Notes: a model not told the origin generated them from the sequence alone. 64,000 bases of DNA from Sphingobacteriaceae bacterium (GCA_029266635.1 JAQSWM010000005.1:248001-312000), one strand, 5' to 3'; shown: positions 1-9,438, counted from the stretch's first letter. Made by a program: numbers and translations.

Positions 1-316
1 GGGATGTATTCACTGCGTACTGAAGTTCTTCCCATGTGGTATCCAAATGCTTAAGCACCTCTTTGCCTGCATCCGAAAGGACATAATACTTTCTTGGCGG
101 GCCGGAAACAGACTCGACCCACTTGTAGGTAAGCAGTCCGTTATTCTTAAGGCGGGTTAGAAGCGGATATAATGTACCCTCAACTACCAGTAGCTTTGCC
201 CTCTTCAGTTCGCTAATTATATCTGAGGCATATATCTCCCCCCGGGAGATAATTGAAAGGATGCAATACTCCAGAATCCCTTTCCTCATTTGAGTTTGAG
301 TGTTCTCTACTATCAT
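1..316 (-). CDS. PadR-family transcriptional regulator (3' end beyond window)
   Basis: Reading leftward from an ATG at 316 gives 105 codons without a stop before the window edge, so the C-terminus is missing. The protein has the PadR winged-helix pattern: an N-terminal MRKGILEYCIL helix, the EGTLYPLLTRLKNNGLL recognition helix and the wing GPPRKYYVLSDAGKEVL. PadR proteins are small dimeric repressors that usually control their own gene and a neighbouring transporter or membrane-protein gene. It is divergent from the SusC gene at 523, and a palindrome at 340-357 lies 24 bases upstream of its start. Family call is firm; ligand and targets are unknown. Confidence 0.88.
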   Translation of the reverse strand, partial: MIVENTQTQMRKGILEYCILSIISRGEIYASDIISELKRAKLLVVEGTLYPLLTRLKNNGLLTYKWVESVSGPPRKYYVLSDAGKEVLKHLDTTWEELQYAVNTS

Positions 317-339
317 GACACAAAGATATATGCTTTAGA

Positions 340-357
340 ATGTATTATGCAATACAT
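340..357. promoter_or_regulatory. Palindrome, likely PadR operator
   Basis: Perfect 7-base inverted arms ATGTATT (340-346) and AATACAT (351-357) flank a 4-base spacer. It sits in the 206-base divergent space between the padR-type gene and the SusC gene. PadR dimers typically bind ATGTATT-like inverted repeats over their own promoters, so autoregulation is the simplest reading. Whether it also controls the SusC operon is inference. The rest of 358-522 is AT-rich and holds a short GGTG/CACC hairpin near 411-423 but no clear TAnnTTTG box. Confidence 0.6.
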
Positions 358-522
358 AGTACTAAAAATATTTCATTTTATTGATTTTTGGGTGGGAGAT
401 TTGGAAAAAAGGTGCTTTTCACCAATTAAATGTTAAAAAAAGTTAAAAGTCATTTTGATTTGTGACTTTAGTTATTGAGTTTTGATAATTATTATTAATC
501 ATTTTCTAAACAATCTTTAAGT

Positions 523-3500
523 ATGAAAAGACTTTTATCTAGTTTATTCGTCTTGCTCTTTGTAGCTGTAGCTGCATTTGGGCAGGAAAGAACGGTTACT
601 GGAACAGTTACCGCTAGTGATGATGGTTTACCTCTTCCGGGGGTAAGCGTTAAGGTGAAGGGGACCCAGGCTGGTACTCAGACTGGTGTGAACGGTCAGT
701 TTTCGCTCATTGTGCCCGCGAATTCATCAGTTCTAGTTTTTAGTTATATTGGCTATAGCGAACAGGAAGTTGCGGTGGGCTCTAGGAGCACCATCAATGT
801 GACGTTAAAAGTAGATGCCAGGCAATTATCTGAAGTAGTTGTAACAGGTGCTTTGGGTATTCAGCGCCAGAAAAAAGAGATTGGTTACGCAACCGCCAAT
901 GTTTCAAATGAAACTTTGACTGCAGCAAGGCCAGTAAATGTTGCTAACGGTCTTCAGGGAAAGGTTTCCGGCTTGAATATTACATCTATAAACAGTGGTG
1001 TTTTTGAAGATGTTAAAATCAACCTGAGGGGGATTCGCTCTCTGACCGGAAATAACAACCCGATGTTATTGTTAGACGGGATTCAGTCTAGTTTAGGTTA
1101 TTTGTCGTCCATTAACCCAAATGACATAGCTGATGTGACAATCCTAAAAGGAGCCTCAGCCGCTGCAATTTACGGTCCTGATGCAAGGAATGGTGTGATT
1201 GTGGTAACTACTAAAAAGGGTTCAGCTAATCCTGTAATCACTTTTGGCCACTCTACTCAGTTATCCCAAATCTCGTTTTATCCTAAATTGCAGGAAGAAT
1301 TTGGAAGTGGTGGATATGGCGACTATACTCCGTATGAAAACTGGTCTTGGGGACCGGCTTTTGACGGAAGCACTGTCGAAATCGGCCACACTTTGCCTGA
1401 CGGAAGCGTTCAGACAATCCCTTACTCACCTACCAATGCTCGTAAAGAGTTTTTCAATACAGGTACTACTTTTCAAAATGACCTGTCTTTTTCAGTTAAA
1501 GATTTTTATATCAGCGTTCAGGATGCTAACATCAACGGTATAGTACCGGACGATAAAAGCAGAAGGACCGGAATACGCCTGAACACATCGAGAGAATATG
1601 GTATTGTTAAAGTTGGTTTGAATACAAACTTCATCAACCAGGATTATAACATCTTCGATGACAACGCGATGGAAAACTACAATATCGCTAATAATGTTGG
1701 GTTGAACGGCGGGCTTATGAACCTGATCTTCAATACTCCTGCGGATATTCCATTGACTTCCTACAAGGATTTTGAAAACGATCCGTATGCACAGTACAAT
1801 ACATACTTCAATGATTATGGATTGAATCCATATTTCGCTATTGATAACTGGAGGAATAAAGGCAGGAGATCTGATTTGATCACAAGCTTGGATTTAAACT
1901 TAAAAGCTGCAGATTGGGTTAACTTTACTTTCAGAGGTGGCTTAACTTCCCGGAATATTGATGAGAATTATACGTCAAAAGGGGAGGTTCCTACTGCTTA
2001 TGGTATTGGCCGGGGCTTTACTCTGGTTCAGGGTGCTTTATCAGAAAGGGCCTACAATTCAAAGAGATATTCATCTGAATTGTTCGCTAATTTAAGCAAA
2101 CAGCTTACTCCAGATTTTAAACTTAGCGGTATCCTCGGTACTTACTTGCGCCAAACTGATGTGAGAGATGCGTCTGTAGGTGCTGCCAATTTAGTGGTTC
2201 CCGAATTGTTCAACACAGCAAATCGCACAGGTGAGTTAACTGGCGGTTCTGCTATATCAAGGTCAAGATTGTTCTCTCTTTATGGAAGCGCAAGCGTTAA
2301 CTACAAAGGCTGGGCAAATTTAGAGGTTGTTGGACGTAATGACAGAACTTCTGTGCTTGCTTTGGATAACAATTCATTCTTTTATCCTGGCGTAAATGCT
2401 GCAGTTGTATTAACTGACGCAGTTGAAGGATTAAAGGGCAATGCTTTGTCTTATTTGAAGCTTAGAGGTTCATGGAACAAAACAGGTAATGCTGACATTA
2501 GCCCATATTTGCTTGAAGCAACCTTTGGACAGGCGAGCGGTTTCCCTTATGGGTCGTTAGCAGGCTTTACTGCTAATAATACAACCTATGATGCTTCTTT
2601 GGAACCGGAATTTATTGAGAGTACCGAATTCGGTGTGGAGTCAGGCTTTTTCGATGGCCGGATGAGCCTTGAGGCTACATATTATACTTCTAACAATAAC
2701 AATCAAATTATTCCAATTAGCGTATCATCTTCTACTGGTTACACTAATGCGTTCGTAAATGCTGCATCATTTAAAAACAAAGGTGTTGAGTTAGATTTGA
2801 AATTAAAGACAAATACTCGCAGCAACTTCAAGCCACGGCTGAATATCAACGCTTCTTATAATGACAGCGAAATCACTAGTATCTATGAAGGTTTAGATGA
2901 GCTGTTTATCGGCGGTTATGCTGCTGCGGGCAATTACGCGATTAAAGGATATCCTGCTTTCGTGATAAAAGCAACAGATTATAACAGAGATCCTCAGGGA
3001 CGCGTGATTGTTGATGCTAATACTGGTTATCCTACAGCTAACCCTAACAACCAAATCTTCGGAAGAACTCTTCCAAAATGGATTGTTGGCATCAACCCGT
3101 CATTTGATTATAAGAATTTCAGTTTATCTATCCTTGGAGAATATAAGGGCGGACATTACTCTTATGCAAATATCGGAGGCGATATGGCTTGGACTGGCGT
3201 TTCTGCAGCTACTGCAGCTAACCATAGAGAAAAATTCGTTATTCCGAATTCATCTATCGCAGATCCAAACAACCCGGGACAGTATATTGCTAACAACAAT
3301 GTGGTTGTTACAAACGTGAATGACTTCTACACAGGTGTTTACCGTTCAGTTAAAACTAATTTCTTAACAAGTGCTGCTGCCTGGAGATTACGTGAGGTTT
3401 CTTTAAGCTATGGCTTGCCAACAAGTTTACTGAGCAAACAAAAGTTTGTTAAGTCTGCCACAGTGGCATTGACAGGCAGAAATCTTTTACTACTTCTTCC

Positions 3501-3624
3501 AAAAACTAATGAGTTCCAGGATCCGGATTTCAACTTCAGCGAAGGTAATACTGCAGGTATTTCCAATTCTCAGATAAATCCGCCAATAAGAACCTTCGGA
3601 GCTACGTTATCAGTTAACTTCTAA
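523..3624 (+). CDS. SusC/RagA-type TonB-dependent outer-membrane receptor
   Basis: 1033 residues, the normal size for the family. A signal peptide (1-20, ending AFG-Q) is followed by a carboxypeptidase-regulatory-like beta-sandwich (about 23-105), the EVVVTGALG junction and plug (about 105-230), and a 22-strand-type barrel ending in the terminal Phe expected of outer-membrane proteins. SusC proteins import ligands captured by their SusD partner, driven by TonB. It is followed after 10 bases by the SusD-like lipoprotein and then a DUF1735 lipoprotein, so the three form an operon. No degradative enzyme is adjacent, so the substrate cannot be read from context. Confidence 0.95.
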   Translation: MKRLLSSLFVLLFVAVAAFGQERTVTGTVTASDDGLPLPGVSVKVKGTQAGTQTGVNGQFSLIVPANSSVLVFSYIGYSEQEVAVGSRSTINVTLKVDARQLSEVVVTGALGIQRQKKEIGYATANVSNETLTAARPVNVANGLQGKVSGLNITSINSGVFEDVKINLRGIRSLTGNNNPMLLLDGIQSSLGYLSSINPNDIADVTILKGASAAAIYGPDARNGVIVVTTKKGSANPVITFGHSTQLSQISFYPKLQEEFGSGGYGDYTPYENWSWGPAFDGSTVEIGHTLPDGSVQTIPYSPTNARKEFFNTGTTFQNDLSFSVKDFYISVQDANINGIVPDDKSRRTGIRLNTSREYGIVKVGLNTNFINQDYNIFDDNAMENYNIANNVGLNGGLMNLIFNTPADIPLTSYKDFENDPYAQYNTYFNDYGLNPYFAIDNWRNKGRRSDLITSLDLNLKAADWVNFTFRGGLTSRNIDENYTSKGEVPTAYGIGRGFTLVQGALSERAYNSKRYSSELFANLSKQLTPDFKLSGILGTYLRQTDVRDASVGAANLVVPELFNTANRTGELTGGSAISRSRLFSLYGSASVNYKGWANLEVVGRNDRTSVLALDNNSFFYPGVNAAVVLTDAVEGLKGNALSYLKLRGSWNKTGNADISPYLLEATFGQASGFPYGSLAGFTANNTTYDASLEPEFIESTEFGVESGFFDGRMSLEATYYTSNNNNQIIPISVSSSTGYTNAFVNAASFKNKGVELDLKLKTNTRSNFKPRLNINASYNDSEITSIYEGLDELFIGGYAAAGNYAIKGYPAFVIKATDYNRDPQGRVIVDANTGYPTANPNNQIFGRTLPKWIVGINPSFDYKNFSLSILGEYKGGHYSYANIGGDMAWTGVSAATAANHREKFVIPNSSIADPNNPGQYIANNNVVVTNVNDFYTGVYRSVKTNFLTSAAAWRLREVSLSYGLPTSLLSKQKFVKSATVALTGRNLLLLLPKTNEFQDPDFNFSEGNTAGISNSQINPPIRTFGATLSVNF

Positions 3625-3634
3625 TTTATATACG

Positions 3635-5137
3635 ATGAAAAAAATAACATATGTGTTTCTGATGCTACTCACGTTTTCTTTCGTGAGTTGCAGCGATGAA
3701 TTTTTCGATATCAACACGAACCCCAACTCTCCAACGAGTGGTTCAATTACACCTGATTTAATTTTGCCAAGGGTGCTCCACTCTACAGCAGCTAGAATGG
3801 CTACTGGGTACGACTATGCCGCTCATTGGACTGGCTATTGGGCACGTGGTGGTAACTACGGGCCAAGCAACCCACAAGAGAATTATTCTATCACGAATGA
3901 TTATAATTCTGGACAGTGGTCTGGATGGTATGACCTGCTGACTGACGTGGATTTAATGGAAAAGAAAGCCAGTGTAACCAATCAGACCTTTTATGTAGGA
4001 ATAGCTAAGGTTTTGAAGTCTATTGGCTTCATGTATTTAGTTGACCAATATAATAATGTGCCTTATAGCAAAGCATTCGACTTGTCAGGCAATATCCTAC
4101 CTGCGTATGACAAAGGACAGGATATCTACGCCGACCTACTGAATCAGTTAGACGAAGCTGCTGCCATTTTTAAGGCTGTGAATGTAGGCGCAAATGCTAA
4201 TATTGAAACTGCCGACATTATGTTTAAAGGTAACGCTGCGAAGTGGTTAAAGCTTGCGAACACCCAAAAGTTAAAATTGATCGTTCGTCAATCTCAGGTT
4301 CCGGGCTTTAATGCAACAGCTCAGGTTGCTGAGATCACTGCAAATGGTGGCGGATTTTTAATGGCAGGAGAAACTGCATCTGTTCAGCCAGGTTATTTGG
4401 TAGATAATGGCAAGCAAAATCCTTTTTGGGATACTTACAAAAGGACTTATACTGGCTCAGTTGTTGACCAATATAACAGGGCAAACAATTATGTGCTTGA
4501 GAAGTACCGTAGCAATAACGATCCTCGTTACATGTACTTTTTTAGCAAAGCCGATATTCCTGTAAGCGGAAAAGATTACTATGGCTATAATTTCGGTGAA
4601 GTATTGCCTAATAGTGATCCATATAAATCAGTAAATTCATCTGATGTTGCAGGTCCGGGTTTAGCAAAATCGCCAACTCAGGCTCAGTGGCTGTTCACGT
4701 CTGTAGAAAGCTTGTTTCTTCAGGCTGAGGCTATCCAACGTGGCTGGCTTGCCGGTAATCCCCAAGCCGCTTACAACGCTGCCGTTACTGAATCTTTCGT
4801 TTTCTTGGGAGTTCCTAGTGCTACGACTGCTGCAAGCACTTATTTAAACAGTGGACTTCCTATTGTTGATTGGGCTTCGGCTTCAAACAAAATTAATTTA
4901 ATCGTAATGCAGAAATATCTTGCCCTTACTGGTATTAATAATTTTGAAGCTTATGTAGACTATCGCAGAGTGGGCGTGCCAACAGATCTTCCTCTGTCGC
5001 TGTCGCCAAGCCGTGGTACAAATAAGATTCCTTTGAGACTTCTATATCCAACTAGCGAGTACAGTTATAATGCTGCAAACGTAAAAGCTGAAGGAACAAT
5101 TGACCCACAAACATCTACGATTTTCTGGGACAGATAA
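3635..5137 (+). CDS. SusD/RagB-family lipoprotein (SusD-like_2 type)
   Basis: 500 residues with a lipoprotein signal (FSFVSC, Cys19). The start of the mature protein, DEFFDINTNPNSPT, is typical of the SusD-like_2 subgroup, which pairs with SusC proteins but often lacks any polysaccharide enzyme nearby. The alpha-helical TPR-like body would cap the SusC barrel at the cell surface and bind substrate. It starts 10 bases after the SusC stop and ends 21 bases before the next gene. Family call is secure; the ligand is unknown. Confidence 0.93.
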   Translation: MKKITYVFLMLLTFSFVSCSDEFFDINTNPNSPTSGSITPDLILPRVLHSTAARMATGYDYAAHWTGYWARGGNYGPSNPQENYSITNDYNSGQWSGWYDLLTDVDLMEKKASVTNQTFYVGIAKVLKSIGFMYLVDQYNNVPYSKAFDLSGNILPAYDKGQDIYADLLNQLDEAAAIFKAVNVGANANIETADIMFKGNAAKWLKLANTQKLKLIVRQSQVPGFNATAQVAEITANGGGFLMAGETASVQPGYLVDNGKQNPFWDTYKRTYTGSVVDQYNRANNYVLEKYRSNNDPRYMYFFSKADIPVSGKDYYGYNFGEVLPNSDPYKSVNSSDVAGPGLAKSPTQAQWLFTSVESLFLQAEAIQRGWLAGNPQAAYNAAVTESFVFLGVPSATTAASTYLNSGLPIVDWASASNKINLIVMQKYLALTGINNFEAYVDYRRVGVPTDLPLSLSPSRGTNKIPLRLLYPTSEYSYNAANVKAEGTIDPQTSTIFWDR

Positions 5138-5158
5138 TCACACTTAAAATAAAAAAAG

Positions 5159-6013
5159 ATGAAAAAGATATATTTATACACCACAATGCTCTTGAGCTCG
5201 GTGTTGCTTTTCTCCTGTTTGAAGGATGAGAATATTGCAGATCAGAAGTATGGGATGATTAATCTCAATGCTAATAAGATTGTCGGCTTTAACGAGGCGT
5301 CAAAATCTAATGCACTTCCATTCGAAGATTATGATGCAGTTATTCAAATACCTGTGCATCTGTCAGCTGAGAACGTGGCTACAGAAGATATTACAGTCAC
5401 TCTTAGCATGGCAAATAGTGCGACCATTATTTCTGATTATAACACATCAACAGGAAAGAGCGTGATTGCGATGCCTGCCTCGCTTTATAGCTTACAGGGA
5501 TCAGGGCTGACCATTACCATACCTAAGGGAAGTCGCGATGGTTATCTAACAGTAAAGACTAACCCAAGTAAATACGATCCTTCGAAACTATACGGCATAG
5601 GCCTAACAGTAGCAAGCGTTTCAAATCCAGGCTACGTTGTTGCAGGTAATTTTACTAAGACGTTAGTAACCTTTGGAGCCAAGAATAAGTATGATGGTGT
5701 GTATACTTATACAACATCAGCAAATACTTCTTTGGTGCCAAATGCTAACAAAACAGTAAGCTTGATCACAGTTGATGCAAATACAGTGGCTCTCAGCCCT
5801 GGATTACTAGGAACATATACTAATGCTGTTTCGTACACCGTAGATCCTACAACTAAGATGGTTACTGTAACTTGCCCATCCTTAGGTGTTCAAACTCCAC
5901 AAGACACACGAAGCAAGTGGGATGCTGCTACCAAGACCATGACCGTATATTGGAAACAAGGCAACGGAGGCAGGACCTTTGAGGAAAAATTTGTTTACAA
6001 AGGAAGTAGATAG
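5159..6013 (+). CDS. DUF1735 (BT_3987-like N-terminal domain) surface lipoprotein
   Basis: 284 residues. The signal ends at a lipobox (VLLFSC, Cys20). The region to about residue 170 is a DUF1735-type immunoglobulin-like domain with the usual 'IPVHLSAENVATEDITVTL' style strand and an IPKGS turn; the remainder is a second beta domain with no motif I recognise. DUF1735 proteins are commonly the third gene of SusC/SusD loci and are thought to be surface glycan- or protein-binding lipoproteins. It is last in the operon and is followed at once by a strong terminator. Confidence 0.8.
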   Translation: MKKIYLYTTMLLSSVLLFSCLKDENIADQKYGMINLNANKIVGFNEASKSNALPFEDYDAVIQIPVHLSAENVATEDITVTLSMANSATIISDYNTSTGKSVIAMPASLYSLQGSGLTITIPKGSRDGYLTVKTNPSKYDPSKLYGIGLTVASVSNPGYVVAGNFTKTLVTFGAKNKYDGVYTYTTSANTSLVPNANKTVSLITVDANTVALSPGLLGTYTNAVSYTVDPTTKMVTVTCPSLGVQTPQDTRSKWDAATKTMTVYWKQGNGGRTFEEKFVYKGSR

Positions 6014-6023
6014 TCAATCAATT

Positions 6024-6073
6024 TAGAACAAAAAAAAAGAGGCCCCATATTGAGGCCTCTTTTTTTTGTTCTA
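6024..6073. terminator. Bidirectional intrinsic terminator
   Basis: A long inverted repeat reads TAGAAC, nine A, GAGGCC, a 9-base loop, GGCCTC, eight T, GTTCTA. It gives a GC-rich stem with a T run on either strand. It lies between the stop of the DUF1735 gene (6013) and the stop of the convergent gene at 6107, so it can end transcription from both sides. Confidence 0.88.
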
Positions 6074-6106
6074 TGTCTATTAATACATTGGTTAGAGATC
6101 ATATTC

Positions 6107-6778
6107 TCATTCAAAATGTTTAAAAACTCTTCTGAGATCATCTTCTCGCTTCAAATTGAGCTTGTTCTCTAAACTGAATTTTTGAACGTCACCTTTAGCA
6201 GCCAGTGCTTTATATACTGATTTGTTATCTGTTAACTGGACCATTCCACCATCTATATAAGCATAATATTCATTTGCTGTCTGTATTTGTTTACTAGGTA
6301 GTATTGACCCACTGCCACGCTCCTCCACTATTTTCTTTTTTACTCGTTTTAATAGCTTAGCGTCGCCGTCAACCAAAAGTTCATAAAAAGTGCTTTTGTC
6401 GGCATCCTTTGCTGTTTCCGGAAAACCGTTGAGGAATTTCCTTCTGGAACCATCAAAAGCCTGAATCTCGAACTGTTTGATTGGGGTTTGTAACAGGTAA
6501 GTATTTCCATCTTTTAAGAACAAGACATGTTCATTAACCTGATCAAAATTCAGCTTTGTGCGATACGATGATCCGTCTGTAAGGGTGATTAGACCGTCAG
6601 ACCATGACTCGTTCAGGTACGGAGAGCCTTGTATGTCTTCGTAAGTCTTGCCGGATATTTGTACATCCAGGCCATTGGTTCCAATAAACACTCCCTGAGC
6701 GTTAGTGCCCACGCCCCAGAGAATCGCTACTGAAGTCAGAGCTGTTGCTTTTAATGTTTTTTGTATTCCCATATTCAA
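6107..6778 (-). CDS. Secreted protein of unknown function
   Basis: 223 residues with a signal peptide (about 1-27, ending GTNAQG). I do not recognise a named domain. The mature protein starts with a predicted beta-rich segment (GLDVQISGKTYEDIQGSPY) and ends in a Lys/Arg-rich helical tail (KLNLKREDDLRRVFKHFE). This pattern of 'IQGSPYLNESW' followed by short strands occurs in uncharacterised Bacteroidota periplasmic proteins. It is 73 bases downstream of the OmpA-like gene on the same strand, so co-transcription is possible. A second Met lies two codons in. Confidence 0.7.
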   Translation of the reverse strand: MNMGIQKTLKATALTSVAILWGVGTNAQGVFIGTNGLDVQISGKTYEDIQGSPYLNESWSDGLITLTDGSSYRTKLNFDQVNEHVLFLKDGNTYLLQTPIKQFEIQAFDGSRRKFLNGFPETAKDADKSTFYELLVDGDAKLLKRVKKKIVEERGSGSILPSKQIQTANEYYAYIDGGMVQLTDNKSVYKALAAKGDVQKFSLENKLNLKREDDLRRVFKHFE

Positions 6779-6851
6779 TGTTTATAAATTAATCTAAATA
6801 TAATTGTTCCTCATTTATAATTCCAGTTTGATTGAAAGTTTGTTTGGAACA

Positions 6852-8048
6852 TTATCTCCCCACCAACACCACCTCAACCCTCAAATTCTTCATACCCAAC
6901 ACAGGGTCCTTCGTCACCACAATCGGCATTTTGCCACCCACACCTATACACGACAGCCTGCTTTCAGCAATCCCATTCTTTAACAAATAGGCTTTCAAAG
7001 CCACTGCCCTCTTAAACGAAAGTTGTTGCAGATATCTTGCTTCCGCGAAAACATTATTGTTTGTGTGGCCAATTAGTTTTACTGTCCACAAAGGATTGTT
7101 CTGCAAGAAGCCGGTAAGCCGATCAAGGTCTGGCCTTGAGTTTGGGAGAATATCATCTTTGTTGGCGGCAAAATGGATGTTGTATAGCACCAGTTTGTTT
7201 CCCGTCTGTATGGTATCAAGCCGGAAGTTTAGATCATTGTTTTCAGCTTTCGTGAGTGTAATGTCCTCCGTAGAGAAGATGTAGCTGCGGTTTGTTGCGG
7301 TGATGTTTACAGGAATATTTAAGGGAACCTTCATTGAATACTTTCCGGTCGCTGCATCCGAAACCACTTTGCTGATCGGTGCACCTGTGGAGTCATCTTC
7401 CAGCACCAACTCTGCAGCCAATGGCTTCCCCGACTTTCTGGATGTGACAATGCCGCGGATGATGCCTTCTTCTTCGGGTTTGACATTCACGCTCAGGTCG
7501 AATCCCGCCCCGCCGTTATAAATGTTGTCGATGATCAAAGCAAGTTTTTGTCCGCGTTTCACTGCAAGCGGGCTGGAGAAGCTATTGCCGGGACCGATTA
7601 GTTCAAATGGGTTGAGATAGCCTTCCATTAGCCCGGTTTGGCTGTTTATACTCTTATCATTCCTGGCGTTGTTGGTACGCAGCGGATTTGCGGTTGAATT
7701 CTGGAGCTTCGATCTCAGATCTTCGTCGTAATTGTACAGCATCCAGTCGTAATCGTCGTTATTACTATACGGAGTGATGTTGAAGGTGAGAGTGCCGTCG
7801 TAAGGAATATCTATTTCGAACCAGATACTATTACGTTCCTCCTTGAAAATAATAGGATTGCGGTGCATTTTAATCGGAAACTCATTAACGCTACCATACC
7901 CTATCGGTGATTTCTCGAATGTATATGCGGTGTTTACATTTAGTTTTTTTGCTCCGGATAAATCTCCGGTAGGGAATTGAGCTACCTGGGCGATAAGCGA
8001 ATTACAGCATTGTATCAATATGATCAATATGTAAGCGAATTTGCCCAC
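6852..8048 (-). CDS. OmpA-family protein with carboxypeptidase-regulatory-like domain
   Basis: 398 residues from a GTG start that shares one base with the upstream DoxX stop (TAGTG). A signal peptide (about 1-20) leads into a beta-sandwich (to about 190), a carboxypeptidase-regulatory-like domain (about 190-275, GIIRGIVTSRKSGKPL) and a C-terminal OmpA-like peptidoglycan-binding domain (about 285-398, with FAANKDDILPNS and IGHTNN...R). It probably anchors an envelope component to peptidoglycan. The GTG start is chosen because it is coupled to DoxX and precedes a good signal sequence. Confidence 0.85.
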   Translation of the reverse strand: MGKFAYILIILIQCCNSLIAQVAQFPTGDLSGAKKLNVNTAYTFEKSPIGYGSVNEFPIKMHRNPIIFKEERNSIWFEIDIPYDGTLTFNITPYSNNDDYDWMLYNYDEDLRSKLQNSTANPLRTNNARNDKSINSQTGLMEGYLNPFELIGPGNSFSSPLAVKRGQKLALIIDNIYNGGAGFDLSVNVKPEEEGIIRGIVTSRKSGKPLAAELVLEDDSTGAPISKVVSDAATGKYSMKVPLNIPVNITATNRSYIFSTEDITLTKAENNDLNFRLDTIQTGNKLVLYNIHFAANKDDILPNSRPDLDRLTGFLQNNPLWTVKLIGHTNNNVFAEARYLQQLSFKRAVALKAYLLKNGIAESRLSCIGVGGKMPIVVTKDPVLGMKNLRVEVVLVGR

Positions 8049-8455
8049 TATTTCTTGTCAATACTGTATTTGCCGGGACCGATTAAGGTTAGCCCGAGAA
8101 ATACGATGAGTGCTTCAATGGCGTGGGAAGCTCCAGAAATTCCTTGTCCAGCATTTATATGCTGAACAGACGCAATAAACATGATGAACCCCAATAGAAT
8201 GCACACCGGACGGAAAACTAATCCCAAAAGGAATAAAAAGCCGCCGAACGTTTCGGTAACAGCTGCCATAAAACCCCAGAACGCGAGAAAGAAATCAACA
8301 TGTATATTTTTCATCGAGCCGCCAATCGCTGCCCATTTTTCGGGACCTCCAGCCAACTTAGGAAATCCATGCAAGATAAACATGATGCCGAGCCCAACGC
8401 GAATAAGCAGCAGGCCGGTATTTCTGTATTGCCCAAGTTTGGAAAAGATGGCCAT
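8048..8455 (-). CDS. DoxX-family membrane protein
   Basis: 135 residues with four predicted membrane helices. The N-terminal RVGLGIMFILHGFPKLAGGP is typical of DoxX/DoxD-like proteins, which are small inner-membrane proteins with poorly defined roles in redox or quinone-linked processes. Its ATG overlaps the stop of the upstream LD-carboxypeptidase by one base (TAATG) and its stop overlaps the OmpA-like GTG, so the three genes are translationally coupled. Confidence 0.9.
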   Translation of the reverse strand: MAIFSKLGQYRNTGLLLIRVGLGIMFILHGFPKLAGGPEKWAAIGGSMKNIHVDFFLAFWGFMAAVTETFGGFLFLLGLVFRPVCILLGFIMFIASVQHINAGQGISGASHAIEALIVFLGLTLIGPGKYSIDKK

Positions 8456-9354
8456 TATACAAAGGCAAGTTTAACCTCGTCAGTCCCGACTGATAAATTT
8501 ACGTTTTTTCCGAACACAAGCGATTGATTATCTGCGATATGCCCTGCCGGAAAGTCAAAACAAACCGGATAATTATGCGGCAGTGCATGACTGAGAATCA
8601 TGTCCTTTACACTCTCTCCAAAAGGTATATCGTTATCCTTCAAGTCTGTAAATCCGCCCACCACCATTCCCTTCAGCTTTGACAGTTTGTTGGCTCTTGA
8701 GAGATTCCACAGCATCCGGTCAACCGAATACAGGTATTCTCCGACGTCTTCGAGGAAAAGGATTTTGTCTGTGAAATCCATCTCAGATACCGAACCATTT
8801 ACTGCCACCAGCAACGACAGGTTCCCGCCAATCAGCACTCCCGATGCATCGCCACAAATATTTGCCTCGTCACTTTCGCACGTGTACACCAAATCTTCTC
8901 CGAAAAGAGCTTTTTTCAGGCTTTGCAGAGACGGCTTGGTTGCATCCGGAATGTTCATCGGCATTTGTCCGTGGATAGTTTGCAGATTATAGTTGGCTTG
9001 AATATGGCTATGAAAAACAGTTATATCGCTGAATCCTACAATCCACTTAGGCGTTCTTTTCAGTGGAGAAAAATCAAGAGTATCTATTATTCGGATACTT
9101 CCATACCCGCCGCGGGCGGCAATTATTGCTTTGACAGAATCATCGTCCAAAAATCGCTGAAAATCCCTGGTCCTAAGCTCGTCATCACCGGCAAACTGGT
9201 TGTAAGAAGCAGTAACGGTTTCACCAAGCACCACTTCCAAGCCCCATGATTCCAGGAGCTGAATAGCATCATCGATGTTCCCGGGGAGCTTCTTTGCTGG
9301 ACACGTTATCGCGATTTTATCGCCTTTCTTTAAATAGGGAGGATTATTGCTCAT
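8455..9354 (-). CDS. LD-carboxypeptidase (peptidase family S66)
   Basis: About 299 residues. Family S66 enzymes remove the terminal D-Ala from muropeptide tetrapeptides during peptidoglycan recycling. Visible features are LKKGDKIAITCPA at the N-terminus, the nucleophile-elbow region ARGGYGS and GFSDIT, and the later Glu and His of the Ser-Glu-His triad (FLEDVGEYLYSVDRML; FDFPAGH). I chose the ATG at 9354 because a GGAG sits 8 bases upstream; an in-frame ATG at 9372 would add MCGANQ. It heads the coupled operon with DoxX and the OmpA-like gene and is divergent from metG. Confidence 0.9.
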   Translation of the reverse strand: MSNNPPYLKKGDKIAITCPAKKLPGNIDDAIQLLESWGLEVVLGETVTASYNQFAGDDELRTRDFQRFLDDDSVKAIIAARGGYGSIRIIDTLDFSPLKRTPKWIVGFSDITVFHSHIQANYNLQTIHGQMPMNIPDATKPSLQSLKKALFGEDLVYTCESDEANICGDASGVLIGGNLSLLVAVNGSVSEMDFTDKILFLEDVGEYLYSVDRMLWNLSRANKLSKLKGMVVGGFTDLKDNDIPFGESVKDMILSHALPHNYPVCFDFPAGHIADNQSLVFGKNVNLSVGTDEVKLAFV

Positions 9355-9401
9355 TTGGTTGGCTCCGCACATTTACCCATTCGCTGCATGTGCAAATTGA
9401 A

Positions 9402-9409
9402 TATCTTTG
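9402..9409 (+). promoter_or_regulatory. TAnnTTTG-type promoter box of metG
   Basis: TATCTTTG matches the -7 element used by the Bacteroidota housekeeping sigma factor. It lies 30 bases upstream of the TTG at 9439 and downstream of the in-frame ATG at 9388, which supports TTG as the metG start. Confidence 0.55.
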
Positions 9410-9438
9410 CAAATTATAAAATATCCCACTCATATACT

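Noticed and set aside
9355-9438. Upstream extension of metG from a TTG at 9355 or ATG at 9388
   Set aside because: The promoter box TATCTTTG at 9402-9409 lies inside it, and MetRS proteins usually begin right before FKRYTVTSALPYANGP.
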